From Marinobacter sp. LQ44 (lineage in GTDB: Bacteria; Pseudomonadota; Gammaproteobacteria; Pseudomonadales; Oleiphilaceae), in the NCBI RefSeq assembly GCF_001447155.2, contig NZ_CP014754.1, positions 248,001 through 312,000 of the forward strand: a DNA stretch of 64,000 nt. The letters are read 5' to 3'. Below, piece after piece: positions 48,372 through 56,521 of this stretch. The stretch's first letter is position 1. The number at the start of each line of letters is the position of its first letter. The notes under the pieces are model-generated. The model searched no databases. It was not told the DNA's origin and worked only from the letters and a program-made list of their open reading frames with translations. Both the position numbers and the translations under genes were made by a program.

Positions 48372-48928
48372 ATCTTGGAGTCCACCGTGCCCGATGAGGT
48401 TGGGCGACCTTCACACTGCGCGAACAACTCGATGGCTTTGTCGCAATAAGCACAGTGCCCATCGCAGCAGTCGTGCATCAGAAACGCTATGAGATCAGCA
48501 AGTACAGGAAAAATAGCACTGTCTTCGATCAGAAGAGCGTCGTCGGTGAAAATACGGTCGTCCAGACGGTATGCGAAATGGCCATCGGTATGGCCCGGCG
48601 TGTGAATCGGCTGGAAGCTGAGCCGACCGACCTGAAAGGGCCTCCCCTCCTCAACTCCTACGTCCGTGCAGGGCAGGCAATCCATGGCAGGCGCCGCGAT
48701 TTTACTGCCCGCTTTCTGCTTTAGCTCGCGGGCGGAAGTGATGTGATCGGCGTGGATATGGGTATCCAGAGTGTATTCCAGCTTGAGCCCCAGCTTTGAT
48801 ACCTCTGCCAGGTCGCGCTCGACCGAGTTGATAACCGGATCAATCAGGACCGCTCGTCCGGTTTCCTCGCAGCCCAGAAGATAGGTGTAAGTGCTGGATA
48901 CGGGTTCATACAGTTGTCGAAAGATCAT
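48368..48928 (-). CDS. Truncated ETHE1-like metallo-beta-lactamase with a Cys-rich tail
   Basis: A 186-residue protein. Residues 1-~135 match ETHE1/Blh persulfide dioxygenases: TLDTHIHADHITSA (metal-binding HxHxDH, 57-62), HTPGHTDGH (109-117) and IFTDDALLIED with the bridging Asp. After that, the expected ~80 residues with the last metal His (YPGHDY) are missing. They are replaced by an unrelated tail containing HDCCDGHCAYCDKAIE. The tail may form a new metal site, or it may be the scar of a fusion. Full dioxygenase activity is unlikely. The ATG at 48928 follows AGGGA. Confidence 0.8.
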   Translation of the reverse strand: MIFRQLYEPVSSTYTYLLGCEETGRAVLIDPVINSVERDLAEVSKLGLKLEYTLDTHIHADHITSARELKQKAGSKIAAPAMDCLPCTDVGVEEGRPFQVGRLSFQPIHTPGHTDGHFAYRLDDRIFTDDALLIEDSAIFPVLADLIAFLMHDCCDGHCAYCDKAIELFAQCEGRPTSSGTVDSKI

Positions 48929-49080
48929 GTGTTGTTCCCTGTCTGCGTCGGCGCTTCCATCCGCAAATGCTACCATCAACCTGCATGCTGCATGGGCAAC
49001 CAACCCGGCTTGCTGTGTGCTTTATGAGAAAGAAGCTGCGTATATCTGGGATAGGATCCAAGCGTGCGTCAGCGAAAACT

Positions 49081-49611
49081 CTAGCCGATTCCGCGGCGAC
49101 GGCTGCCTGGCTGATGTCGTATTTCGGCCCAGATAAAGAGGGCAGCACCGAGGACGATCCATACGTCCGCCAGGTTGAACGATGGCCAGTGCCACTGGGC
49201 ATAATGAAAATCGAGAAGATCCTCGACGTAGCCCAAGCGTAAGCGATCTGCGACATTGCCCAACGCACCGCCGAGGATAGCGCTGAGTGCGAGCCGATAA
49301 CTCAGTACGCTCGGTGAACGCCAAAGCCAGTACACCAGTAACGTCGAGATAACCAAGGCCAGCCCGATGAAAAGCGGCTACTGCCAACCGCCGGCATCCG
49401 CTAGAAAGCTGAACGCCGCCCCCGTATTGTGGCGGTGGACCCAATTGAAGAAGGGCGTGACCGATACACTTTCTCCATACATAAGCATGGTACTGGCAAG
49501 GTACTTGCTAGCCTGATCCGCCAGCAGTAACAGGAGCGAGAGCCACAGCCAGCGCATCGTTTTTCTCGGCTCGTGGGCTTTCTCTGCGAGCCAATTGCCA
49601 TAAGTAGACAA
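49081..49611 (-). pseudogene. lspA: Second lipoprotein signal peptidase II, interrupted by a stop codon
   Basis: The frame from 49611 starts MSTYGNWLAEKAHEPRKTMR and reads WVHRHNTGAAFSFLADAGGWQ, then a TAG at 49378-49380. The same frame continues with PLFIGLALVISTLLVYWLWR, GALGNVADRLRLGYVEDLLD and FNLADVWIVLG, the rest of LspA with both catalytic Asp motifs. One base change (TGG to TAG) at the family's usual W explains the break. Without readthrough the protein is dead. It lies 52 bp downstream of lnt. Confidence 0.85.
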
Positions 49612-49663
49612 ATTCCTTCCTCCTCACCCAATTGAAAATCTGCTCGCTATAGAGTGGCGGGCG

Positions 49664-51157
49664 TCATGTACCCAGCCGATGATACTGGCGAATTCGAAGA
49701 AGCAGGAGCAAGCCGAGTCCGAGTGCGATCACACCAAGGACAGGCCAATCCCTCCAGCGCACATAAGGGGTCGCACCAGTTCGCGGTGTCACCTCGACGC
49801 TGAGGCTGGCTACGCGGAACTGAGGAGCGCGCTTGAGGATCTTTCCCTCGTAGCTGACAGCTGCTGTGATACCCGTGTTCGTGGCTCGCAGTAGGTCACG
49901 TCCGGTTTCGATGGCACGCATGCGGGCCATCTGGAAGTGCTGGAGAGGGCCGAGCGAGCTGCCGAACCAGGCATCATTACTGACATTCACCAGCACCTGC
50001 GCTTCGGGCAGAAGTTCCGTGACTTCAGCACCAAAGACCGCCTCGTAGCAGATGAGTGCCCCTACGGGCACCCCTGCTGCATTCAGGACGTGCGCGTCCC
50101 GTCCCGGTGTAAAATCGGACATGGGCGCCCCGAGCACGTCGAGGGCCGAACCCAAAAACTCCCGAAACGGAACATATTCACCGAAGGGCACCAGGTGGCG
50201 TTTGTAGTAGAAGCCTGAGGGATCGGAGAGGCTTACCACTGCATTATAGGCGCGGCCATCCGCCTCGCGTACCGGGACGCCAATCATTAACAAGGTGCCT
50301 GCCTGATCGGCTAACGCCTCAAGCTCAGCAAGATATTCTTTGGCCTGGTCATGCCACATCGGGATTGCCGCTTCTGGCCAGATCACGATGTCGGCCCCGA
50401 GATGCTGCTTCGTAAGCGCCTGATAGCGCTCAATTGTGATTTCCCGGTAATCCGGGTCCCATTTCTTGTCTTGCGCGATGTTTCCTTGCAAGAGGGCGAC
50501 ATCGATAGGGTCAGCGGCTGGCTGCGTCCACTCGCGGTCCAGGAGCTGCAAGCCAGCGAGAGTAACGATTAACACGGCACCGGCTACCGCTGCACGGCGC
50601 AGGCTTGGGCCTAAGATAACCCACGCAAGACCGCCGGCGAACAGTGCCACCAGAAAACTCACGCCAAGCACACCAAAGACAGGAGCGATAGTGGCGAGTG
50701 TGGTGTCGGTCTGGCTGTAGCCGATAAAGAGCCAGGGAAAGCCGGTCAAGAACCAGGTGCGCATCCATTCACTCAACACCCATGCCGCCGGTAGTCCTAG
50801 CCAGAGCGCCATCGCATCCATCTCAGGTCTCAGGCGGCGCACGAGATAGGCGACGCCCCATGGGAAGAGGGCGAGCAGCGAGACAAAGGCCGCTGTGGCT
50901 AACCCCGCCACCACAGGGCCATTGCCGTACTGGCTGATGCTGATGAAGACCCAGGAGACACCTACGCCGAAGTAACCAAGGCCAAAGAGGTAGGCCGACC
51001 ATAGCACCTGACGCTTTGAAGATTGCGCGGTCAGGGCAAAAAATGCAGCCAGAGCGATCATTGCAAGCCATGCCCAGCCCACAGGGGCAAAGGCAAGCGG
51101 CATGGCGCCTCCGGCAAGTAGAGCTATCCCCCTTGTTAGAAGCTCCTTGTGGCGCAT
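49664..51157 (-). CDS. lnt: Apolipoprotein N-acyltransferase
   Basis: A 497-residue inner-membrane enzyme that adds the third acyl chain to lipoproteins. N-terminal TM spans (LAGGAMPLAFAPVGWAWLAM and more) precede a nitrilase-like periplasmic domain with the triad visible: Glu in VIWPEAAIPMW, Lys in YYKRHLVPFGEYVPF and Cys in GALICYEAVFG. The start at 51157 gives a family-like N-terminus. A TTG at 51217 adds 20 residues of doubtful value. It follows the captured promoter of block copy 2. Confidence 0.93.
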   Translation of the reverse strand: MRHKELLTRGIALLAGGAMPLAFAPVGWAWLAMIALAAFFALTAQSSKRQVLWSAYLFGLGYFGVGVSWVFISISQYGNGPVVAGLATAAFVSLLALFPWGVAYLVRRLRPEMDAMALWLGLPAAWVLSEWMRTWFLTGFPWLFIGYSQTDTTLATIAPVFGVLGVSFLVALFAGGLAWVILGPSLRRAAVAGAVLIVTLAGLQLLDREWTQPAADPIDVALLQGNIAQDKKWDPDYREITIERYQALTKQHLGADIVIWPEAAIPMWHDQAKEYLAELEALADQAGTLLMIGVPVREADGRAYNAVVSLSDPSGFYYKRHLVPFGEYVPFREFLGSALDVLGAPMSDFTPGRDAHVLNAAGVPVGALICYEAVFGAEVTELLPEAQVLVNVSNDAWFGSSLGPLQHFQMARMRAIETGRDLLRATNTGITAAVSYEGKILKRAPQFRVASLSVEVTPRTGATPYVRWRDWPVLGVIALGLGLLLLLRIRQYHRLGT

Positions 51158-51323
51158 GCCCGTGGAGGGTAGCGCGTACTTATCACCCAATGCTCTCGCC
51201 TCCGAAGCCAGTATCAACCCTGTGGCTCATGCTTTTTTGCTCCGCTCAATTCAGTCCGCAGCCACAGGCGTCTTCACAGGATTTACTCATGATACGGCTC
51301 CACTTGAGTATTGTCGGATTATG

Positions 51324-51354
51324 ATTTAAAACCATATAGCCACTATAAGGTCAA
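51324..51354. promoter_or_regulatory. CadR/PbrR-type operator-promoter, copy 2, now facing lnt
   Basis: It has the same TTGACC / 19-bp dyad / TTAAAT arrangement as copy 1. On the minus strand it now reads through a 12-codon stub of the transporter into lnt, the broken lspA, and the MBL and SBF genes. These may have come under metal control. Confidence 0.8.
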
Positions 51355-51387
51355 TAAAGCAGATACCATCTGTTGAGGAGAAACCCG

Positions 51388-51789
51388 ATGCGCATTGGTC
51401 AGTTGGCACGGTCCGTAGGGGTCGACACCCAGACCATCCGTTTCTATGAGCGAGAGGGCTTGTTACCGCCGCCGGATCGTCAGGACAACGGCTATCGTAT
51501 TTACACTGAACGGCATGTTGAGCGACTGGCCTTCATCCGGCGCTGCAGAATACTCGAGCTGTCACTCGCTGAAATTCACGAGTTACAGCGTTATCAGGGC
51601 GCGCCCCATCAGCCTTGCAGGGCCATCAACACCTTGCTTGATGATCACATCGCTCAAGTACGGTCTCAGATAACCGATCTGCAGGTACTGGAGAAACAAC
51701 TTGTGTCGCTGCGAGCGAGTTGTAACGATGATCGGGAAATTGAGGCCTGCGGGGTTCTCGAAGGGCTCAGCGAAGGAAGCATGCAGTAG
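51388..51789 (+). CDS. cadR: Cd(II)/Pb(II)-type MerR-family regulator, copy 2
   Basis: Almost identical in DNA to the gene at 46789 and identical in the deduced protein as far as I can align by eye, including Cys77, Cys112 and Cys121. Both copies should bind the same two operators. It converges on the TlpA gene 46 bp away. Confidence 0.9.
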   Translation: MRIGQLARSVGVDTQTIRFYEREGLLPPPDRQDNGYRIYTERHVERLAFIRRCRILELSLAEIHELQRYQGAPHQPCRAINTLLDDHIAQVRSQITDLQVLEKQLVSLRASCNDDREIEACGVLEGLSEGSMQ

Positions 51790-51835
51790 TAGCTTGAAGC
51801 ATTACGCACCTGCCTTTTCAATTGCGTAAATCCAG

Positions 51836-52411
51836 TCAGTCCGGAACCCCTTCAATGGTGCGGGTCATCAAATCCACCATGGCCGGGCTGTCCCATTCCG
51901 CGGCACCGACCAGGCGGCCAATTTCGCGACCGTCATGATCAAGCAGCAGCGTTGTAGGAACACCTTCTATGCCCAGTGTTGAGGTCGCCAGTGTGGACGG
52001 ATCAATATACTGGCGAAGATGCTGAATGCTTGTTTCCCGGTAGAATTTTTCAACAACGCTGATGCCTACGTGGTCAACGGACAGCGCGACCACTTCAAAT
52101 TGCTCGCCGCCCAGTTGAGCCTGGAGTGAGTCAAGCGTCGGCATTTCCTCACGGCAGGGTGCGCACCAGGTCGCCCAGATATTGAGCAAAATCGCCTTAC
52201 CCTTAAAGTCAGCCAGTGTCAGCGGCCTGCCGTCTTCGTCTTCAAAAGCCAGCTCGGGCAGAGTGCGAGGGGACTCCCAGATCAGGAAACCCTGGGGCCC
52301 CACCGACTTCGGAACCTTCCCTGCAGCCATAACTTGAGCGGCTATGGAAATAGCAAGCGCGAAAAGGACTACGGCGATTCCCCGGGCGGCAGATATGCGC
52401 TGGTGACTCAT
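51836..52411 (-). CDS. TlpA/ResA-like thiol:disulfide oxidoreductase
   Basis: A 191-residue exported thioredoxin-fold protein. The signal peptide ends AAQVMAAGK. LLNIWATWCAPCREEMPTLD contains the CAPC site, and GIEGVPTTLLLDHDGREIGR contains the cis-Pro. It should keep Cys reduced in the periplasm, for instance in Sco or the Cu site of cytochrome oxidase. It is the last gene of the dsbG-dsbD-sco-tlpA run. Confidence 0.92.
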   Translation of the reverse strand: MSHQRISAARGIAVVLFALAISIAAQVMAAGKVPKSVGPQGFLIWESPRTLPELAFEDEDGRPLTLADFKGKAILLNIWATWCAPCREEMPTLDSLQAQLGGEQFEVVALSVDHVGISVVEKFYRETSIQHLRQYIDPSTLATSTLGIEGVPTTLLLDHDGREIGRLVGAAEWDSPAMVDLMTRTIEGVPD

Positions 52412-52467
52412 TGGACATTACTCCTGATTACAGTGGTCGGTTTGTTGCCGGCATGGTGCCCCACGCG

Positions 52468-53163
52468 TTACTCACTCTGTAACAGCTCTTCAATTCGCCC
52501 GTGCAGTCGGCCCCAGAACCCATCATCGGCTGCCGCGTTGGGGCCTTTGGCAATGGCCGTCAGGTAGGTCACCAGGTGTTCAGGCTTGAATTTCAATCCA
52601 TGGAACCGGGCCCGCATCTGCCCTTCCGGGTCAATCACGTGGGTTACCACACCATGGACCTGTACACCCTCACCCGTATCCCTGAACTGAACGCCGTAGG
52701 CTTTAGCAAGTTCTGGTGTCAGTTCAGGTGGTTCCATCCTGGCTCGGTAGAGGAATTGCCAGTTGCGGGGATTCAGATCGAAATTCTCGCCGTAGGCACG
52801 CATGTTTCTCCGGGTGCCTGCAACATCTTCCCGGTCCGTGGCAATGGTGATGAACACCACCTCTTCACTCAGCCCTTCTTCTTCAACCCCGGTTTGCAAC
52901 TGCCGGATCAGGTTCATATGCAAAGGGCAGGCCTCGGTACAGCGCGTGTAGAGAAAGTTAAGCACAACGGTTTTGCCGTTTAAGTCGGCAAGGGCAAGGG
53001 TATTGCCATCAACGCCTGTAAGATCAAATTCAGGGGCCGGCTGATCCACAAACTGGGCATACCGCTCTTTCTCGTTCAACGAGGCCTCCACATCTTCCAT
53101 GGAATGGGCCATGGCATTGGTGCTGACCTGGGCAACCATGGCAATCAGCAATTCTGAATACAC
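52468..53163 (-). CDS. SCO1/SenC-family copper chaperone
   Basis: A ~231-residue Sco-type thioredoxin-fold protein. The copper-binding CxxxC is in FLYTRCTEACPLHMNLIRQL, and HGVVTHVIDPEGQMRARF lies near the end. Sco proteins deliver Cu to cytochrome c oxidase or reduce its ligands. The start is a GTG at 53163 and the N-terminal hydrophobic stretch (LLIAMVAQVSTNAMA) is short. An ATG upstream in another frame hints that a signal peptide may have been damaged or remodelled. Confidence 0.85.
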   Translation of the reverse strand: MYSELLIAMVAQVSTNAMAHSMEDVEASLNEKERYAQFVDQPAPEFDLTGVDGNTLALADLNGKTVVLNFLYTRCTEACPLHMNLIRQLQTGVEEEGLSEEVVFITIATDREDVAGTRRNMRAYGENFDLNPRNWQFLYRARMEPPELTPELAKAYGVQFRDTGEGVQVHGVVTHVIDPEGQMRARFHGLKFKPEHLVTYLTAIAKGPNAAADDGFWGRLHGRIEELLQSE

Positions 53164-53212
53164 TGTTCACAGTCATTCTCCATTTGAGTTGTTTTCCGAA
53201 GGGAGTCCCGGT

Positions 53213-53803
53213 TTATTGTGGCTTGATATCGTCCAGATTCAGCGCAACGGGCAGGTCAGCTGGTGCCAGGCAAACGCCCTCGTCACTGCAGGCCTGTACC
53301 CGTACCGTCATGTCTAGCTTGCCTGCCTCTTTCAGCGCGGCGGTCTGTTTTTCATCTGGCAGCAGCCGGATGCTCGCACCGTCGTCGTACACCTCCAGGG
53401 CGGTGTCACCCAGCACAATGTCACTGACCCGGCCGCGCGGGTACTCCGTCGGAATATCGAGCGACTGGCCGCCAGCCGAAGACTTGGCGACGGTGGGGAT
53501 CAGAAACTCCATGGAGGCTGGATTCGCATTCACGTGCCAGCCCGGTTCAATGTCCAGTGTCAGAACGATTTCACCGGTCTCCCCTATCAGGGCTTTGCCG
53601 CCTTCCGCAAGATTGAGGCGGACCTTATCGGAAGAATCTGCCAACCCCGTGCGGGCAACTGGCGCCTGGGGGTCGGAACTGGCTTGTTCAGGCTGGGCTG
53701 AGCCAGGGGCCTTTCCGGAATTGGTACCGATCAACATGAACGCCGCGATCGCGATCAGAAAAACCGCTATGCCGGTCAGCAATACTTTGGCTTGGGTTGT
53801 CAT
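53213..53803 (-). CDS. DsbD N-terminal (alpha) domain-like protein
   Basis: A 196-residue membrane-anchored periplasmic protein. One TM span (VLLTGIAVFLIAIAAFMLIG) leads to a domain with PGWHVNANPASMEFLIPTVA and later VQACSDEGVCLAPADLPVAL, the pattern of the DsbD alpha domain and related disulfide-interchange modules (Cys pair CSDEGVC). In E. coli this domain is part of DsbD; here it is a separate gene between dsbD and sco. It should accept electrons from the transmembrane partner. Confidence 0.78.
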   Translation of the reverse strand: MTTQAKVLLTGIAVFLIAIAAFMLIGTNSGKAPGSAQPEQASSDPQAPVARTGLADSSDKVRLNLAEGGKALIGETGEIVLTLDIEPGWHVNANPASMEFLIPTVAKSSAGGQSLDIPTEYPRGRVSDIVLGDTALEVYDDGASIRLLPDEKQTAALKEAGKLDMTVRVQACSDEGVCLAPADLPVALNLDDIKPQ

Positions 53804-53819
53804 GGTTCATCTCCAGTAT

Positions 53820-55010
53820 CTAGGGTTGTGAATTCTCGGTGCGGTTGATCGCCTCGACCAGGCTGTCGGTATCAAAGAGCCCAGTGAAACGGGCGACAAC
53901 GGTGCCGTCAGCGTCAAAAATCGCCGCAAAAGGCAAAGCTTGCCCACCCGTCGCGGTTAACAATGCGTCTTTTTCGGGATCGCTTGCTGTCACATCCACC
54001 TGAATCGGCACCATGCCGGCCCGCGCTACGGCTTCAGCCACAGCGGGCTCTTTATACACGGTGCGCTCCAGGACCTTGCAGTTGATGCACCAATCGGCAG
54101 TGAACTCCAGCAAATACGGCGTGCCACGGGCTTTTGTGTCCGCCAGGAGTTCTGCGGAGTAGGGCTGCCAGACAAGTTCGTCTTCGCCGCTGCCCAACGG
54201 AGATGCGAATACCACTGTCACCGCAAGGGCAAGGCCTGTCGCCGTTGCAGTGATCACGCGAACGGCACCGCTCCCCTGAACGAAACGACGGAGACCCCAG
54301 ACCAGCACCAGCGCCAGCCAGGCCCACCACAGCCAGGGGTATACCGCTTTGGGCACCAGGCTCGCGCTGAAAAAGACGGCGGCGGCCAGCAATATCAGCG
54401 CGAGCACTTCACGAATGGCCAGGGTCCAGGGGCCCGCCTTGGGCAACCGGCTCAGCCACTCGGGCCTGAGCATCAGTACCGCGTAGGGCAACGACAGCCC
54501 CAGCCCGATACTGCCGAATATCCCCATGATGACCGGTGTCGGCTGGGTAACGGCAAAGGCCAGAACGCCACCGAGGAATGGTCCTGCGCAGGGCGCGGCC
54601 AGAATCGCACTCAACAGCCCGGATACATAGGCTTCAAAGTAACGCCGGCCATGCGCCGAGGCGGCGAATGTCGGGACGGGGATGGGCAGATCGAGCCAGG
54701 TAATCACCGCAAACCCGACCATTAACGCAACCAGGACGGCCACGAATAGCGTTGACTGGAACAATGTGCCCCAGTTCCACTGCAGCAGTGCGGTCAGGCC
54801 GCCCAGCGTCAGGAAAAAGGTGAGTGTTCCGGCCGTGAATGCCAACGCGGCCAGCACCCGATGGGACCTCTGGCCGCCCGCCTCCCGCAGGATGGTCCGG
54901 ACCTTGATGGGGATCGCGGGCAGCACGCAGGGCGTCAGGTTCAGCAGTAGACCTGCCATAACCGCCATCATGATCTGGCCGGCAATGAGTAATGAGGGCA
55001 GCTGATCCAT
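53820..55010 (-). CDS. dsbD: DsbD-like transmembrane electron transporter with C-terminal thioredoxin domain
   Basis: A 396-residue protein. The membrane beta domain has about eight spans with the redox Cys in LNLTPCVLPAIPIKV and LAAPCAGPFLGG. The C-terminal gamma domain has a CINC site in FTADWCINCKVLERTVYKEP. The N-terminal alpha domain is absent and occurs as the next gene. It moves electrons from cytoplasmic thioredoxin to periplasmic partners (DsbG-like, TlpA and Sco nearby). Its start shares one base with the dsbG-like stop. Confidence 0.92.
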   Translation of the reverse strand: MDQLPSLLIAGQIMMAVMAGLLLNLTPCVLPAIPIKVRTILREAGGQRSHRVLAALAFTAGTLTFFLTLGGLTALLQWNWGTLFQSTLFVAVLVALMVGFAVITWLDLPIPVPTFAASAHGRRYFEAYVSGLLSAILAAPCAGPFLGGVLAFAVTQPTPVIMGIFGSIGLGLSLPYAVLMLRPEWLSRLPKAGPWTLAIREVLALILLAAAVFFSASLVPKAVYPWLWWAWLALVLVWGLRRFVQGSGAVRVITATATGLALAVTVVFASPLGSGEDELVWQPYSAELLADTKARGTPYLLEFTADWCINCKVLERTVYKEPAVAEAVARAGMVPIQVDVTASDPEKDALLTATGGQALPFAAIFDADGTVVARFTGLFDTDSLVEAINRTENSQP

Positions 55011-55831
55011 TACTCAGTGACTCCCAGCATCCTGCCGAGCGCTTCCTGGCTGGGCACACCAGTCTGGCCCCGCCATTGTCCGCTCGTGTCCTTGAACAGC
55101 AGCCCGGGCGTCCCGCTGAAACCCGCCTCGGCCATCCACTGACCGTGTTGTTCGAGGGCCTGTTGAAGGTCGGCCGGGATCGGAGTGAGTTCAGAAATGC
55201 CGCGGCCGTCACCGCTTTTTCCGAAGTTTTCCTCAAACACCTGGAGCGCCGCGGCTCGATCCTCTGCGTTCATGATTGCTGCAGAAAGCCCCAGGCTGGA
55301 CGGTTTGAGAAACCCAACCATGACCCAGTGCAACCTGACTTTCCCCTCCGCAACCCAATCCCTGGTTTGCTGCCAGAATTTGTGGCAAAAAATGCAGTTG
55401 GGATCCGCGAAGATATAGACCTCAGGGGCATCTTTACCGCCCTCGCTCACCAGATGGGGGTCCCGGGAGAGCTGCTCGGCAACCGACGCATACGTCGGCT
55501 TCGGTATATAACGAGCGGAATATTCGCTGGTCAGATCGTTGCCATCACTCTCCAGAAGTGCGCCGGAAAAAGTGAGGTCACCGAGACCATAGAGGATTCC
55601 GGTTTTCCCGTCGCCGGTCTTTACAACATAGCCGGTCACGCCCTCGGCTGGCGTGGAGAAGCGTTCAGTCACCGTAAAACCGATTCTCTCCTGCAGTGCC
55701 TTGATTCCCGGGTCCATTGGTGGTGACGCCGAGGCCAAGGCAGCGAATAAACTCAAAAAAAGTGCCATCGAAAGCTTATGGCAGAGCACGGTCATGCCGC
55801 GCACCGGGTATTCCAGATAGAATGACATCAC
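55010..55831 (-). CDS. dsbG: DsbG/DsbC-family thiol:disulfide isomerase
   Basis: A 273-residue periplasmic protein. The signal peptide is near LFLSLFAALASASPP, followed by a small dimerisation domain (VKTGDGKTGILYGLGDLTFS). The thioredoxin domain has EVYIFADPNCIFCHKFWQQT (CIFC) and AGFSGTPGLLFKDTSGQWRG (cis-Pro TP). It probably protects single Cys from over-oxidation or isomerises disulfides. It is first in the five-gene redox cluster. Confidence 0.9.
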   Translation of the reverse strand: MMSFYLEYPVRGMTVLCHKLSMALFLSLFAALASASPPMDPGIKALQERIGFTVTERFSTPAEGVTGYVVKTGDGKTGILYGLGDLTFSGALLESDGNDLTSEYSARYIPKPTYASVAEQLSRDPHLVSEGGKDAPEVYIFADPNCIFCHKFWQQTRDWVAEGKVRLHWVMVGFLKPSSLGLSAAIMNAEDRAAALQVFEENFGKSGDGRGISELTPIPADLQQALEQHGQWMAEAGFSGTPGLLFKDTSGQWRGQTGVPSQEALGRMLGVTE

Positions 55832-55972
55832 AGATACGTTCCCGTTTTCATGTATTCATCAGTCGATAAAATCACCAGCAAAGCTGCCTACGTGGTGGTC
55901 TACCGCGCAAGGCCAAACGACAGGCACTCGAAGCGAAAGCCTCTGGTAATCAAAGGTTCAGGAGACTGTTGA

Positions 55973-56287
55973 TTACTTGGGAGGAAAAGGGTCTGGGCCA
56001 GAAAGTACACGGCCGGAATGAGAAGAATAGCCTTTCGGGCAGGGGGAAGATAACAGCACTACCGAGTCTCTAATTGCAGATTTCCCGACACGGGACGTTG
56101 AACACGGGCTACTGCAGCTGCCCTCGGCATTGAGCCCGGCGCAGTCATGCATCACCTGGGTGTCTGGCAACATGACACAAGCCTCGGCCATGGGTTCCGC
56201 TTCAAAAGAGGTCGCGGCAACTCCCTGTGCAACGGGGAGAAGAGCCACGAGCAGTAGTACTGCCAGTCCCATAAGCCGTGTGGTCAT
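55973..56287 (-). CDS. Small secreted Cys-rich protein of unknown function
   Basis: A 104-residue protein with a clear signal peptide (LAVLLLVALLPVAQGVAA). The mature part has six Cys (AEACVMLP, HDCAG, GSCSSPCSTS, SSPCPKG) and ends in GPDPFPPK. It has no TM span after the signal. I do not recognise a family. The position between the Dsb/Sco cluster and merR, and a perfect inverted repeat in its leader, suggest metal-induced expression. Disulfide-bonded or metal-binding roles are both possible. Confidence 0.65.
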   Translation of the reverse strand: MTTRLMGLAVLLLVALLPVAQGVAATSFEAEPMAEACVMLPDTQVMHDCAGLNAEGSCSSPCSTSRVGKSAIRDSVVLLSSPCPKGYSSHSGRVLSGPDPFPPK

Positions 56288-56321
56288 CGCACTGATATCC
56301 TGATTACAGAACAGCTAAAAC

Positions 56322-56340
56322 ATCTTCCGCGTGGGAAGAT
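56322..56340. promoter_or_regulatory. Perfect inverted repeat upstream of the Cys-rich secreted protein
   Basis: ATCTTCC and GGAAGAT form a 7-bp dyad around GCGTG, 35 bp upstream of the start codon. The arms resemble copper-type MerR/CueR sites (ACCTTCC...GGAAGGT), though no ideal -35 hexamer is evident. Confidence 0.5.
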
Positions 56341-56521
56341 AGTCGCCCACTTTAACCTACATTGGCGGAAGTGCAAACAGACACGCTCCATCACCGTATC
56401 CGCCAATTCGGCTACCAGAGTAAGATGTTGGCGGCGCACATAAGTTCCTCAGAAGCTTGGGTGTGGGGACTATCCGGGGATAAAACATCCGCTCTCCCTC
56501 GAGCCCTCAGTCGAGTGAAAA

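Larger units (their letters stand above)
51257..51801. repeat. Duplicated block, copy 2
   Basis: Second copy of the 545-bp block, offset by 4599 bp from copy 1. At its left edge the transporter reading frame is cut after about 11 codons and meets a stop (CGCGLN, then TGA), so only the promoter and regulator survive. Confidence 0.95.
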
